From: Rahnella rivi
Lineage (GTDB): Bacteria; Pseudomonadota; Gammaproteobacteria; Enterobacterales; Enterobacteriaceae
Direction: 5' to 3'
Assembly: GCF_019049655.1 (NCBI RefSeq)
Contig: NZ_JAFMOX010000037.1
Coordinates: forward strand, 1-36,937
Length of the DNA stretch: 36,937 nucleotides
The notes under the pieces were generated by a model. The model was given only the letters and a program-made list of their open reading frames with translations. It was not told the DNA's origin and did not search any database. Shown one piece after another: positions 26,201 through 35,389 of this stretch; positions within the stretch are counted from its first letter, which is position 1, and every line of letters begins with the position of its first letter. Position numbers and translations under genes: made by a program.

Positions 26201-29200
26201 GCTGAAACAGATTGCGCTGCCTGCGCTGAAAGTTGCACTGATCGAACAGAAATACATTTCGGTGCTGACCAAACAGGATTCCGGCGTTTATAAATATCAG
26301 TCCAAAATGAAGGAAGTGCAGCTGTCGGAACAGCCGCTGTCACTCACCGCGCAGGGCAATGACCTGACGCTGGCGACGGACAAACCGGGTGATTTCGTGC
26401 TGGTGGTTGAAGACGCACAGGGCAACGTGCTGAACCGCATTGGCTATACCGTCGCCGGTAATGCCAACCTCAGCCGTTCGCTGGACAGAAATGCCGAACT
26501 GAAGCTGAAACTGAATCAGGGCGAATATCTGCCGGGCGAGGAAATCGAGGTGTCGGTTAACGCGCCGTATACCGGCAGTGGCCTTATCACCATCGAGAAA
26601 GATAAAGTCTACAGCTGGCAGTGGTTCCACACCGATACCACCAGTTCGGTGCAGAAAATCCGCGTCCCTGCGGGCATGGAAGGCAACGGCTATATCAACG
26701 TGCAGTTCGTACGCGATGTGAATTCCGACGAAATCTTCATGAGCCCGCTCAGCTACGGCGTAATGCCATTCAAAATCAGTACCAAAGCGCGTCAGAACTA
26801 TCTCGAAGTTGATGCGCCTGAAGTGATCAAACCGGGCGAAAACCTGGCGATGACCGTGATGACAGACGGCCCGCAGCAGGTTGCGCTGTTTGCCGTCGAT
26901 GAGGGGATTTTGCAGGTGGCGCGTTATCGCCTGAAAGATCCGCTGGAGTATTTCTTCCGTAAACGCGAGCTTGGCGTGGAAAGCTCGCAAATCCTCGATC
27001 TTATCCTGCCGGAGTTCAGCAAGCTGATGCAGCTGGCCGCCGCGCCGGGCGGGGACGCCGGTGAAGGGCTGGATCTGAACGTCAATCCGTTCAAACGTAA
27101 ACGTGATAAGCCGGTGGCGTACTGGTCGGGCATTACCGAAGTAAATGGCGAGAAGCAGTTCGATTACCAGGTGCCGGATTACTTCAACGGTAAAATCCGC
27201 GTGATGGCAATTTCCGTCACGCCGGACAAAATCGGTAAAGCGCAAACGTCCGCAACGGTGCGCGACAACTTCATCATGACGCCGAATGTGCCGTCGATGG
27301 TGGCGCCGGGCGATGAGTTTGACGTCAGTGTCGGGGTCAGCAATAACCTCGAAGGTCTGAACGGAAAAAGCATTCCGGTGGCCATCCACCTGACCGTGCC
27401 GCCACAACTGGAAGTGGTCGGTAAAGCCGATCAGAACCTGTCGCTGGCCGAAAAACGCGAAGGCGTAATCAACTTCCGTCTGCGCGCCAAAGCCCTGCCG
27501 GGCGATGCGCCGCTGGTGTTTGACGCTACGTATGCTGATAAAACCAGCCGCCGCACCATCAGCACGTCGGTGCGACCTGCGATGCCGTTCCGCACGCAGT
27601 CGGTGATGGGACGCATGAGCGGCAGCAGCCAGAACGTCGATAACCTGCGTCAGATGTTTGATGCATATTCGGTGCGCAAAGCGGCAGTTTCCAACTCGCC
27701 ACTGGTGCTGACTAACGGGTTGTCGCAGTATCTGGCGGATTATCCGTACTACTGTTCGGAGCAGATTGTCAGCCGTTCGGTTCCGATGATCCTCGAAGGG
27801 CTGCATCCGGAAATGAAAGGCAGTCTGAGTCAGGCTGAAACCAGTAAGAAATTGAAAGATATGCTGGCGATCCTGCGTTCACGTCAGAACGACAGCGGCG
27901 CGATAGGTCTGTGGCGTTCGTCGCCGGAAACCGATCCGTTCGTCACGCCCTATGTGGTGCAGTATTTGCTGGAAGCCAAAGCCGCAGGCGTGGCGCTGCC
28001 AGCCGGCATGCTGGAAGAGGCCAACGGCGCATTGCGTGTATTGGCGGCGAATCAGAATGATGATTTGTACAACTTACGTCTGCGCGCATGGGCGGTGTAT
28101 CTGCTAACGCGTCAGGGTGAAATCACCACCAGTTCACTGGCCTCGGTGCAGGACACACTGCAACAGCGTTATCCGGACACCTGGAAAACCGATCTCAGCG
28201 CGCTGTATCTGGCGTCGTCTTATCGCATGCTGAAGATGGATGATGAAGCCAATACGCTGTTGCAGCCGACATGGAAGCAACTGAGCAAGGCGTATGACAA
28301 AGCCTGGTGGACGCAGAGTTACTTTGACCCACTGGTGCAGGACGCAACGCGGCTGTATCTGATCACCCGTCACTTCCCGGAAAAAGTCTCAGCCATTCCG
28401 CCGCAGGTGCTGGAAAACATGGTCAAATCGCTGAAAGAGGAACGTTACACCACCTATTCTTCGGCGATGAGCATTCTGGCGCTGGAGAGCTATTCCTCAC
28501 AGGTGGCAGCCCAGGCAACGGCACCGGATGCGCTGAAAATCACGCAGATCAGCAAAAGAAATAATGTTGAACCGCAGCTGATTTCCAGCGTTCAGGGGCT
28601 GTTTGCGAAAGCGAACTTCACTGCTGATGCGAAAGCATTACGTGTGGAAAACGGTAACGATGCGCCAGCCTGGTATGTGGTGACGCAGGCCGGTTATGAC
28701 CTGGCTGCCCCGAAGAAAGCGATTTCGCGCGGTCTGGAAATCACCCGCGATTACACGGATGAAAAAGGCAATGCAGTCACGCAGGTCACGCTGGGGCAGA
28801 AAATCAACGTGCATCTGAAAGTCCGTGCCAATTCAGAAGAAGGTCAAAGCAATCTGGCGATTGTCGATTTGCTGCCGGGCGGCTTCGAAGTGGTTCAGCA
28901 AACGCCACCGGAACCGGAATCTGACAGCAGCGACGAGAACAGCGACGCGGAAGCGTCGGCTTCCTGGCAGTCACCGCTGGCGGCATCGGGTTCAACGTGG
29001 GCGCCGGACTACAGCGATATTCGTGAAGATCGCGTGGTGATTTACGGCAGCGCAAGCACCGACGTACAGGAGTTTGTGTATCAGATCAAAGCCACCAATA
29101 CCGGCAGCTTTGTGATCCCGCCAGCGTATGGCGAGGCGATGTACGATCGCGAAGTTCAGGCGCTCTCCGTCAGTGATAAAAAACTGGTGGTTGTGCCTGC

Positions 29201-29216
29201 TGCTGACAACAAATAA
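23214..29216 (+). CDS. Alpha-2-macroglobulin-like protease trap, long membrane-anchored form
   Basis: A 2000-aa bacterial alpha-2-macroglobulin, much longer than E. coli YfhM (1653). Such proteins trap proteases that breach the outer membrane and attach through an internal thioester. The CSEQ thioester motif is intact (C1514-Q1517 in YPYYCSEQIVSRS). Other family parts are DRGVYRPGDTFNIGLI (from residue 736) and FAVDEGILQVARYRLKDP (around 1229). Also present are VNGEKQFDYQVPDYFNGKIRVMA and a C-terminal receptor-like domain LAIVDLLPGGFEVV. There is no lipobox. Instead a predicted transmembrane segment (about 73-94) follows a 72-residue N-terminus with hydrophobic stretches. ATG 23214 has an AGGGG about 11 nt upstream. 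pbpC follows, the usual pairing. Confidence 0.93.
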   Translation: MDLLKFLLRLPFTLIKGVLRALAFILGLLGRVFKPVVGNIDWRAPVWWTAMSGGLKRGFARLEGGVDKHPKAISLTILVLLCAAGAGVYGWHWWLNRPQPIEPAPMVYQETSVRVSGPEAVNYAAQKLAPQQVSFYFKNSAAPLTDVGKVVEKGISLKPAVEGEWKWLSGYTLAFTPKKPLPMGTRYEVNFTPDVLLAPQIKLPVTRYEFTAPAFDYQLGETEYYQDPQDPQKRSAIFNVRFNAPVDVASFEKQIALGLTEGKAKTESKLNYSVVYDQKKLNAWVHSEPLKSLDHGGSVRVSIGEGVKASVASNATTQARNGVVSVPTLYSLTVNEASAQVVDADGAKGQRALIVGFSDAVKDKDIRRAVKVWLLPQHDPNETEAGTGPDDYASWEVQSIENNVLALSTPLNIQLNDAESDFQPQFSFRFDAPAHRSMLVEIDNVLTSSGGYKMPEKVYRIVQVPDYPKSLQFMSQGSLLSVNGDKQISVAARNVPGMRLDIKRVIPGQLQHIVSFKSRQYSSAEFNRLNDEYFTEHFKYQTAVNNDKPGEVNYQGVDLSRYLSTDPNSHRGVFLLTLSEWDPKKKEEKPAADDDGNVYQEEESSDEPSVGDSRFVVVTDLGIIAKRSQDKTRDVFVQSIHSGTPVANAKVSVIAKNGVTLLTQTTGADGHVRFPALDVYTSERQPVMFLAEKEGDVSFLPADRDNDRGLDFSRFDIDGEITPNDPRTLSSYLFSDRGVYRPGDTFNIGLITRAADWSNGLAGVPVRAEIHDPRDKLMSTVPLTLGASGFNELSYTTDDNSPTGEWNVYLYLIGKDNESSTLLGHTSVNVKEFEPDQLKVKLQLTPERKQGWVKPSELQANIDVQNLFGTPAQDRRVTSKLTLRPMYPSFDQFPEYAFYENRQNSDGFETELEDRTTDEKGAANIPLDLKSYADATYQLQLLSEAFVAGGGRSVSATARVLVSPYDYLVGVKPDGDLGYINRSAVRHLNVIAVDPTLKQIALPALKVALIEQKYISVLTKQDSGVYKYQSKMKEVQLSEQPLSLTAQGNDLTLATDKPGDFVLVVEDAQGNVLNRIGYTVAGNANLSRSLDRNAELKLKLNQGEYLPGEEIEVSVNAPYTGSGLITIEKDKVYSWQWFHTDTTSSVQKIRVPAGMEGNGYINVQFVRDVNSDEIFMSPLSYGVMPFKISTKARQNYLEVDAPEVIKPGENLAMTVMTDGPQQVALFAVDEGILQVARYRLKDPLEYFFRKRELGVESSQILDLILPEFSKLMQLAAAPGGDAGEGLDLNVNPFKRKRDKPVAYWSGITEVNGEKQFDYQVPDYFNGKIRVMAISVTPDKIGKAQTSATVRDNFIMTPNVPSMVAPGDEFDVSVGVSNNLEGLNGKSIPVAIHLTVPPQLEVVGKADQNLSLAEKREGVINFRLRAKALPGDAPLVFDATYADKTSRRTISTSVRPAMPFRTQSVMGRMSGSSQNVDNLRQMFDAYSVRKAAVSNSPLVLTNGLSQYLADYPYYCSEQIVSRSVPMILEGLHPEMKGSLSQAETSKKLKDMLAILRSRQNDSGAIGLWRSSPETDPFVTPYVVQYLLEAKAAGVALPAGMLEEANGALRVLAANQNDDLYNLRLRAWAVYLLTRQGEITTSSLASVQDTLQQRYPDTWKTDLSALYLASSYRMLKMDDEANTLLQPTWKQLSKAYDKAWWTQSYFDPLVQDATRLYLITRHFPEKVSAIPPQVLENMVKSLKEERYTTYSSAMSILALESYSSQVAAQATAPDALKITQISKRNNVEPQLISSVQGLFAKANFTADAKALRVENGNDAPAWYVVTQAGYDLAAPKKAISRGLEITRDYTDEKGNAVTQVTLGQKINVHLKVRANSEEGQSNLAIVDLLPGGFEVVQQTPPEPESDSSDENSDAEASASWQSPLAASGSTWAPDYSDIREDRVVIYGSASTDVQEFVYQIKATNTGSFVIPPAYGEAMYDREVQALSVSDKKLVVVPAADNK

Positions 29217-29244
29217 CAGAGGGTGCCAGGCACTGTCTGAAGAC

Positions 29245-29272
29245 TACGCCCCGCCATTCACGGCGGGGCGTA
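29245..29272 (+). other. Perfect 11-bp hairpin between the macroglobulin gene and pbpC
   Basis: TACGCCCCGCC (29245-29255), loop ATTCAC, GGCGGGGCGTA (29262-29272). It is very stable but followed by ACCTTTCCC rather than a U run. It may partly terminate, or stabilise the upstream message and so lower pbpC relative to the trap. Confidence 0.6.
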
Positions 29273-29291
29273 ACCTTTCCCGGGTAGCAAG

Positions 29292-31661
29292 ATGATCACC
29301 ATTCCCACATTCTTCCGCACAGCAAAACGTCTGCTGCAAAATATTCTGATGGGCGTCTTTTTACTGGCGCTGATCGTGCTGGTCTGCCGTCTGTGGCCGC
29401 ATCCGCCGCTTTCGCAGGGGCAACCTTTCTCGACCGTCTATTACGATCGCCAGGGCACGCTGATGCGCATCACGCTTGCCAATGATGACCGCTATCGTTT
29501 GTGGACGCCGCTCGGACAGGTTTCTCCACTGGCCATTAACGGTTTGCTGTTGCACGAAGACCGCTGGTTTTACGTTAACCCCGGTTTCAACCCGGTCAGC
29601 CTGCTGCGTGGATTCTGGCGCAGTTATGTGGCGGGCGGCAAAATGCAGGGCGGCTCGACCATCACCATGCAACTGGCGCGTATGCACTGGCATCTCAATA
29701 CCCGCACGCCGTCCGGCAAAATCATGCAGGTTTTACGTGCGGTTCAGCTGGAGCTGAGTTATTCCAAACACGACATCCTCGAAGCCTATCTGAACTACGC
29801 GCCGTACGGGCGCAACATTGAGAGCATCGGCGCCGCCAGTCTGATTTATTTCAATAAGGCCCCCAAAGATCTGACATTACCTGAAGCGCTGACGCTGGCT
29901 GTTTTACCGCAATCACCGAGTTTTCGTATTGATGCCAATACCGGCGTACTGGGGGCGGCGCTGACGCAGGCACGCAACCGGCTGTTTGAGCGCTGGCAGG
30001 CACGTTACGTCACAGATTCCAGCCAGATTTCACTGTTCAGATTACCGCTGGCGCTGCGCCAGCCGGAGCGGATGCCCTACGTCGCGCCACATTTTATCGA
30101 ACAGCTCAGGCTGCAAAACCGGCAACTGATCCAGACCAATACCCGCATCGACACGACGCTGGACGCGGGCCTGCAGCGGCTGGTTGAGCGTCAGGTAAAC
30201 GCATTTATCACCCGTAACCAAAGTCGCGGTATTCAGAATGCCGCCGTGCTGCTGGTCGATAGCCGCGATATGGGGGTGCGGGCGCTGATGGGGTCGGCGG
30301 ATTACTACAACCGCAGTATTCAGGGGCAGGTGAACGGCACTAACGCCAAACGCTCGCCGGGATCGGCACTCAAACCCTTTATTTACGCGCTGGGCATGGA
30401 GCAGGGCGTGTTGCATCCGATGACTATCCTGAAGGATGTGCCGTCAGCCTTCGGTGCTTATGCGCCGGAGAACTTCGACCGCCGCTTTCTCGGGCCCGTG
30501 ACGGCCACGGATGCCCTGAACTTCAGCCGCAATATTCCTGCCGTCTATGTCGCGTCGCAGCTTCGTCAGCCGTCGTTTTATCAGTTTCTGCGTCTTTCCG
30601 GCGTTGCGAATATGTCCAGCGAAAACCACTATGGCCTGTCGCTGGTCTTGGGCGGCGGGGAAGTGACGATGCAGGAACTGGCAAAATTGTATGCCCTGCT
30701 GGCGAACCGCGGCGTGCTGCAACCGCTGAGGATGCAAAAGAGTGATCCACAAACGGCCACACCGGTACGGTTACTGAGTGAAGAAGCCAGTTTTATGACG
30801 CTGGACATGTTGCGTCAGCACCGCCGCCCTGGCGATACGCTGGCCCAACAGCCCTCCGCGCTGCCCGTGTACTGGAAAACCGGCACCTCGTGGGGATTTC
30901 GTGACGCCTGGAGCGTCGGGATTTTCGGTCCTTACGTGCTGGTGGTGTGGGAGGGGAATTTCGACAGTAAAGGCAATAATGTGTTTGTCGGCGCAGAGGC
31001 CGCAGCGCCGCTGTTCTTCAATATTATCGACAGCATCAATGCCAGCTATCCGGCATTGCAGGAGCCGAAGCGTGCATTCCCTAAACACCTGAAACGGGTG
31101 GATATCTGCCTGGCCAGCGGTGATTTACCGACACCCTGGTGCCAGCAAAAGGGGAAAACCTGGTTTATTCCCGGTAAATCACCGATTAAAGTCGATACCG
31201 TCTATCGCCCGGTGCGTCTTGATAAACTGACTGGTGACGTGGCGTGTCCGCCCTTTGATGAGGACGAAACCCGTACTGAAGTGTTTGAGTTCTGGCCATC
31301 GGACCTGGCTAACGTGTTTGCACAAGCCGGTTTACCTAAGCGCAAACCGCCGGTGAGTCACTGCAAAGATAACGGCGTGGACGTCAGTGGTAACCCGCCA
31401 CGTATTACCTCGCCGCTTAAAAACACGACGTATACCTTGCGGCAATCCCAGCAGGGGCGCGACCGGATTTCGTTCAACGCGGTCACTGACGCGGACAGTA
31501 AAACCGTCTACTGGTTTGTCGATGATATCTATCTCGGCAGCTCCGCAAGCAAATCCGCCATTAACTGGCAGCCTATCAATAACGGGCAATACCGCATCCG
31601 CGCCGTAGACGATCGCGGACGCGCGGACAGCCGGTTGGTGAGTATTGAGATTGTGAATTAG
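29292..31661 (+). CDS. pbpC: Penicillin-binding protein 1C
   Basis: A 789-aa bifunctional class A-type PBP (E. coli PbpC 770). An N-terminal membrane anchor (about 17-34) leads to a GT51 glycosyltransferase domain with E89 in EDRWFYVNPG and GGSTITMQLAR. The histidine common in EDRxFxxHxG is Asn here. The transpeptidase domain has S358-A-L-K361, S412-R-N414 and K529-TGTS. A C-terminal BiPBP_C domain (about 700-789) ends the protein. It is paired with an alpha-2-macroglobulin, as in many proteobacteria, which suggests wall repair coupled to protease trapping after envelope breach. The start at ATG 29292 has only a weak upstream AGCAAG. Confidence 0.95.
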   Translation: MITIPTFFRTAKRLLQNILMGVFLLALIVLVCRLWPHPPLSQGQPFSTVYYDRQGTLMRITLANDDRYRLWTPLGQVSPLAINGLLLHEDRWFYVNPGFNPVSLLRGFWRSYVAGGKMQGGSTITMQLARMHWHLNTRTPSGKIMQVLRAVQLELSYSKHDILEAYLNYAPYGRNIESIGAASLIYFNKAPKDLTLPEALTLAVLPQSPSFRIDANTGVLGAALTQARNRLFERWQARYVTDSSQISLFRLPLALRQPERMPYVAPHFIEQLRLQNRQLIQTNTRIDTTLDAGLQRLVERQVNAFITRNQSRGIQNAAVLLVDSRDMGVRALMGSADYYNRSIQGQVNGTNAKRSPGSALKPFIYALGMEQGVLHPMTILKDVPSAFGAYAPENFDRRFLGPVTATDALNFSRNIPAVYVASQLRQPSFYQFLRLSGVANMSSENHYGLSLVLGGGEVTMQELAKLYALLANRGVLQPLRMQKSDPQTATPVRLLSEEASFMTLDMLRQHRRPGDTLAQQPSALPVYWKTGTSWGFRDAWSVGIFGPYVLVVWEGNFDSKGNNVFVGAEAAAPLFFNIIDSINASYPALQEPKRAFPKHLKRVDICLASGDLPTPWCQQKGKTWFIPGKSPIKVDTVYRPVRLDKLTGDVACPPFDEDETRTEVFEFWPSDLANVFAQAGLPKRKPPVSHCKDNGVDVSGNPPRITSPLKNTTYTLRQSQQGRDRISFNAVTDADSKTVYWFVDDIYLGSSASKSAINWQPINNGQYRIRAVDDRGRADSRLVSIEIVN

Positions 31662-31669
31662 CGGTGAAA

Positions 31670-31695
31670 TTCGGGCAGCGCAATGGCTGCCTGAA
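31670..31695. other. Hairpin between pbpC and the fimbrial operon
   Basis: GGCAGC (31674-31679) and GCTGCC (31686-31691), extended by a TTC/GAA pair with a G-T wobble. It lies between convergent pbpC and adhesin stops and probably helps end both transcripts. U tracts on either side are poor. Confidence 0.5.
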
Positions 31696-31697
31696 AA

Positions 31698-32801
31698 TTA
31701 TCTGATATCGATTTTAAGCGTGGCCGTCGCCTGGAAGGGACCTGTGTCGAGTTCACCGCCGACCAGGTTTATGGGAATGGCTTCGAGCGACAGTTTCCCC
31801 TGCCCGGTCTGATTGATCGCAAGAACGCCCATAGTAAAAGGGATATATGTCCCCGTATTTTCGATCATAATGCCTATATCTGCTTTGTTATCGGAAGGGC
31901 GACGCCGTGCAACCAGATAATACTGATCTTGAACATCCTGACCTTCAAGGATCATGGTTAATTTATTGCCCGCGGGTATCACGGGTAATCCGTTCTTTGT
32001 GCAGTTATATCTGATGTCAAAGTTAACCGGGCGATAATTATCTGGTCGGCCATTTTTAGTGACGAACTTACTGGCCTGAATGGCGCCGAAATTGACGGAA
32101 ATAATTTCACCTTCATTTATTTCGCAACTTTGCGGTACTGTCAGTGTCCCGCTAAGGTACAGAATAGCCACCGGCGTACCTAAAATAGGGTTCGGGTTAG
32201 CTGATGTGGCAGCGGACGCATACACGCGGGCAATTTCAGTGTGTGGGATATTTATTTCACCCACAAAAGGCATAGTAATGTAGAAGTTTAATTTCCCCTG
32301 AGATCCGGTTGTGAATGTATCGTGCGTGTTATGTTGCCTGCATACACCTGTGTTAGTTTTATCCCGATGCAGTGTTTTATCAATGACTGCATTGGTCGTG
32401 GGGACAGTAATATAATTATTATTAGGAATGGAAATTTGAGTCATGAGGTCCACATGATCATTTATTTTATAATAATTTATGGCGTGTCCGGCTGGTAATG
32501 ATGTTCTTAAGCTGTATATAATCTGTACTCCGCTTGAACTTGCTGCATCACTATCAGTACAGTTACAAGCTATCTGATAGCTTTGTTGCCCCCCGTTCAG
32601 CGTTTCTTCGAACGTAAATGTCTTTTTATTTTCAACACTTTTTAAATCATGCAGTAAGTTATTTTCGTAACTATTTGCCCCACCATTAAGGGGCTCGCAG
32701 ATAACGGCATCTCCGGCAAATACATGTGCGGGATAAATCCATGACAGGGTAAAGCCCAATACTGCCAATATGTGTGTTTTGAAATGAGATTTATTATTCA
32801 T
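31698..32801 (-). CDS. Fimbrial tip adhesin, FimH-like two-domain protein
   Basis: Last gene of the chaperone-usher operon, 367 aa. I start at ATG 32801 (MNNKSHFKTH), which has AGGA seven bases upstream overlapping the usher stop. An ATG at 32819 would overlap the usher and read the Shine-Dalgarno as codons. A signal peptide ends around HVFA|GD. The N-terminal part (about 30-205) is a putative receptor-binding domain with Cys residues in VICEPLNGG, IACNCTDS and TGVCRQHN. From about 210 a pilin domain follows, with QSCEINEG and RYNCTKNG and the final strand ATATLKIDIR. Two-domain length and last position mark a tip adhesin. The ligand cannot be predicted, and the binding domain is not one I recognise. 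Confidence 0.82.
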   Translation of the reverse strand: MNNKSHFKTHILAVLGFTLSWIYPAHVFAGDAVICEPLNGGANSYENNLLHDLKSVENKKTFTFEETLNGGQQSYQIACNCTDSDAASSSGVQIIYSLRTSLPAGHAINYYKINDHVDLMTQISIPNNNYITVPTTNAVIDKTLHRDKTNTGVCRQHNTHDTFTTGSQGKLNFYITMPFVGEINIPHTEIARVYASAATSANPNPILGTPVAILYLSGTLTVPQSCEINEGEIISVNFGAIQASKFVTKNGRPDNYRPVNFDIRYNCTKNGLPVIPAGNKLTMILEGQDVQDQYYLVARRRPSDNKADIGIMIENTGTYIPFTMGVLAINQTGQGKLSLEAIPINLVGGELDTGPFQATATLKIDIR

Positions 32802-32809
32802 TTTTTTTC

Positions 32810-35335
32810 CTAAATACATGAGGCAGTAATAGTCTGAACTGAAACAGGCGAAGGTTTTAGATTCACCGTCGCTTTACATTGCTGATTTTTAGCCATGCCC
32901 CATTTCACCTTAAAATCTACAGGTACGTTAGTTTTAACTCCGGATAAATAAAGGATCCCACCTTCATCGACGATATTCTCTAACGTTTGATCCTCATTCA
33001 CCGCGACAGCCCCGAAAGGTACAGGCGCACCATCTAAACGGAGCAACTTAATAAGTACACGGACACCAATTCGTGCATCGAAGTGAGCAACAACCATCGC
33101 CCCTTTATTGGGTATAACCATTTCGGAAGATTTCGTGACATCGACGTCTTTGGGAAGTGTTGTGGTATCAAGATCGATCCGGTTTTCTGAGTATGCGGTG
33201 AGATAGGGAACAACGGCATAACCGCGCCAATTCGTTTCCAGGCCAGGAATATTTTGAACTCTGGCCCCACTCGCACCGTTGGTGTCGATCAGAGCAAAAG
33301 TCTCGCTTAATGGTTGGGAAAGCGTAACGCCATGGTTGTGCCCAACTATTCCACCCGAGATCCCATAACTTATTTGTTGAGAAGTATTATCATAATAATA
33401 CCCGGTATTTAAAATCCCGTACGGTGAACGATAAGTCGCGTTCAGGTTTGTGTTGTCTGTACCGCCCTGATTGGTATGGCTCTGTAAAACAGAATAGCTG
33501 AGGCGATAATCATCTAAAGCTCTGCCGCTCATGCCTAATTGCTGACGAGTACTGTCGCCCTTTTGATGGGTAGCATTATAGGTCGCCCAACTTTGTGGCA
33601 ACCAGCGACTTAAGGGCACACGAATGTTAAGTGCAATCTGCTGGTCATCTTCTTCATCTTTTACCCGGCTATATGAATACGAGAGGTTATAGCTGATGCT
33701 ATAAAAACTTGAACTCATTCCAACCGTGATATTTTTCTCTTTATTAGTGTCTCGCCAGTAATCCTGCTGATAGGCTGAGGCGTAAAAGCTGGCACCCTCC
33801 CAAAGTGACTGGTTGACACTGAGTTGATATTTACTGCGTTTGTGACCATTTTGCACTGCATCATCCAGCGATTGATTGGCTTCATCAAAATCGTAGAATC
33901 CGCTCGTCGAATACCGGTAACTGGCAACGGAGAAATTGGTATTTGTTGTTTCGATATTTTTTGAATATTGGGCTCGATAAGACTGACCACTACTATTTTC
34001 ATTGTTGTCCAGTGTGGTTTGAGCCTGGGTAATATCGACAGACACTGAGCCTAAATTAAGCAGACTAAACCCTATTCCGGCAAGGCCTGATACATAGTCA
34101 GAGGAAAGCAGAGTGCCGGCATAGGCAGTTATTTCATTAGAGATACCGTAAATCGCTGTGCCTTGGGCAAAGTTAGGTTCTTTATCTCCATTCTCATTCG
34201 AACGATATCTTCCGAGTGTGCCACTGTATTTAAATCTTCCAGGGCGTTGCATAACGGGTACAGCGGAGAAAGGCTGATTAAACCTGCGTTCCGTTCCATC
34301 TGCTTCTTTAACAGTGACTTGTAACTCCCCGCTAAAAGAGGAGGGATAAAGGTCATTGATCTCGAATGCACCCGGCGAAACGTAACTTTGATAGATAATG
34401 TAACCATCCTGACGGACAGTGACCTCAGCATTGGAATTGGCAATACCTCGAATGGTGGGTGCAAAACCGCGTTGACTGTCGGGCAGCATGTTGTCATCAG
34501 ACGCTAACTGAACACCCGTAAATGGCAGGCTGGGAAATAAGTCACCAGACGTTGAGCTTTCCCCCAATAAAAACTGGGATTTCAGGCTCTTAATATCACG
34601 TTCTGCATAGGTAGATATGGCATCCCAGCTTTGTTCATTGTCCCCGCTGCTGTAAGTACTGTAATTACGTAAACGCCATGGACCCAGGTTCAAACCGTTT
34701 TGCATATTAAGGTACTGGCTTGCGTCATCACTGCCATTTTTATTATGACGCTGGGAGCCTGAAAAAGAATAATTGGAAAACAAAACCGACACTCCGTCAT
34801 CCCATCTTTTTGGGTCAACATACCCGTGAGCTTGCTGATTCAACGCAGCCTGGGGAATGCTCAAATCCAGACGCATACGGTTAAAATCGAATTTTGCTTC
34901 GGCGGCAGGAATGTATGACGCCAGTGAGTTAAGAGGGGCATCCGGTTTATGGTTGGCTAAAGCAGGGAAAGCATCCACGCGAATATTCAAGGCACGCAGT
35001 AAATCAGGCGTAATATTTGCTTTCAGTGAGCCATCAGGCATCTGGACATAGGAAATGTTTTGTTCAGACATCTCCTGTTGGTTAACAAAAATCTTGGTGT
35101 TATACACACCAGGAACTTGTGCTTTATCACTCAGAGAAAAAACCGAAAGATCTACTTTATCAGCAGGCTGTCCATGATGTTCAAGCAGCTGAGGATCGAA
35201 ATAAACCTCCTGTGCCAGCGCCGAACTTATCGTCAGGCTGATTGCGGGTGCAAAACATAGTGTCAAAAAATGATGCTGCAAACGAAGTCGATAAATGAGC
35301 TCCTTCGCCTTATTCGTATACGGATAATCATCCAT
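32810..35335 (-). CDS. Fimbrial outer-membrane usher
   Basis: An 841-aa FimD/PapC-type usher that forms the outer-membrane pore and assembles pilins delivered by the chaperone. It has an N-terminal export signal ending near SALAQEVYFDP. The periplasmic N-domain has PGVYNTKIFVNQQEM. The barrel and plug contain the classic GFAPTIRGIANSNAEVTVRQ and GAFEINDLYPSS. The C-terminal domains include a Cys pair (QQCKATV, ITASCI). ATG 35335 gives a rather long, basic n-region. The adhesin follows after 8 bp and the chaperone is 54 bp upstream. Base composition is clearly more AT-rich than the neighbouring core genes, suggesting acquisition. Confidence 0.95.
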   Translation of the reverse strand: MDDYPYTNKAKELIYRLRLQHHFLTLCFAPAISLTISSALAQEVYFDPQLLEHHGQPADKVDLSVFSLSDKAQVPGVYNTKIFVNQQEMSEQNISYVQMPDGSLKANITPDLLRALNIRVDAFPALANHKPDAPLNSLASYIPAAEAKFDFNRMRLDLSIPQAALNQQAHGYVDPKRWDDGVSVLFSNYSFSGSQRHNKNGSDDASQYLNMQNGLNLGPWRLRNYSTYSSGDNEQSWDAISTYAERDIKSLKSQFLLGESSTSGDLFPSLPFTGVQLASDDNMLPDSQRGFAPTIRGIANSNAEVTVRQDGYIIYQSYVSPGAFEINDLYPSSFSGELQVTVKEADGTERRFNQPFSAVPVMQRPGRFKYSGTLGRYRSNENGDKEPNFAQGTAIYGISNEITAYAGTLLSSDYVSGLAGIGFSLLNLGSVSVDITQAQTTLDNNENSSGQSYRAQYSKNIETTNTNFSVASYRYSTSGFYDFDEANQSLDDAVQNGHKRSKYQLSVNQSLWEGASFYASAYQQDYWRDTNKEKNITVGMSSSFYSISYNLSYSYSRVKDEEDDQQIALNIRVPLSRWLPQSWATYNATHQKGDSTRQQLGMSGRALDDYRLSYSVLQSHTNQGGTDNTNLNATYRSPYGILNTGYYYDNTSQQISYGISGGIVGHNHGVTLSQPLSETFALIDTNGASGARVQNIPGLETNWRGYAVVPYLTAYSENRIDLDTTTLPKDVDVTKSSEMVIPNKGAMVVAHFDARIGVRVLIKLLRLDGAPVPFGAVAVNEDQTLENIVDEGGILYLSGVKTNVPVDFKVKWGMAKNQQCKATVNLKPSPVSVQTITASCI

Positions 35336-35389
35336 GGCGGCTGTCCCTGACGTCTCAAAACGCTTCCTGGTGAATAATTAAAATGTTAA

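Noticed and set aside
26340..27806. A 488-aa minus-strand frame inside the macroglobulin gene
   Set aside because: It is antisense to a clear coding sequence that includes the thioester region, and its Arg/His/Phe-rich composition is that of a shadow.
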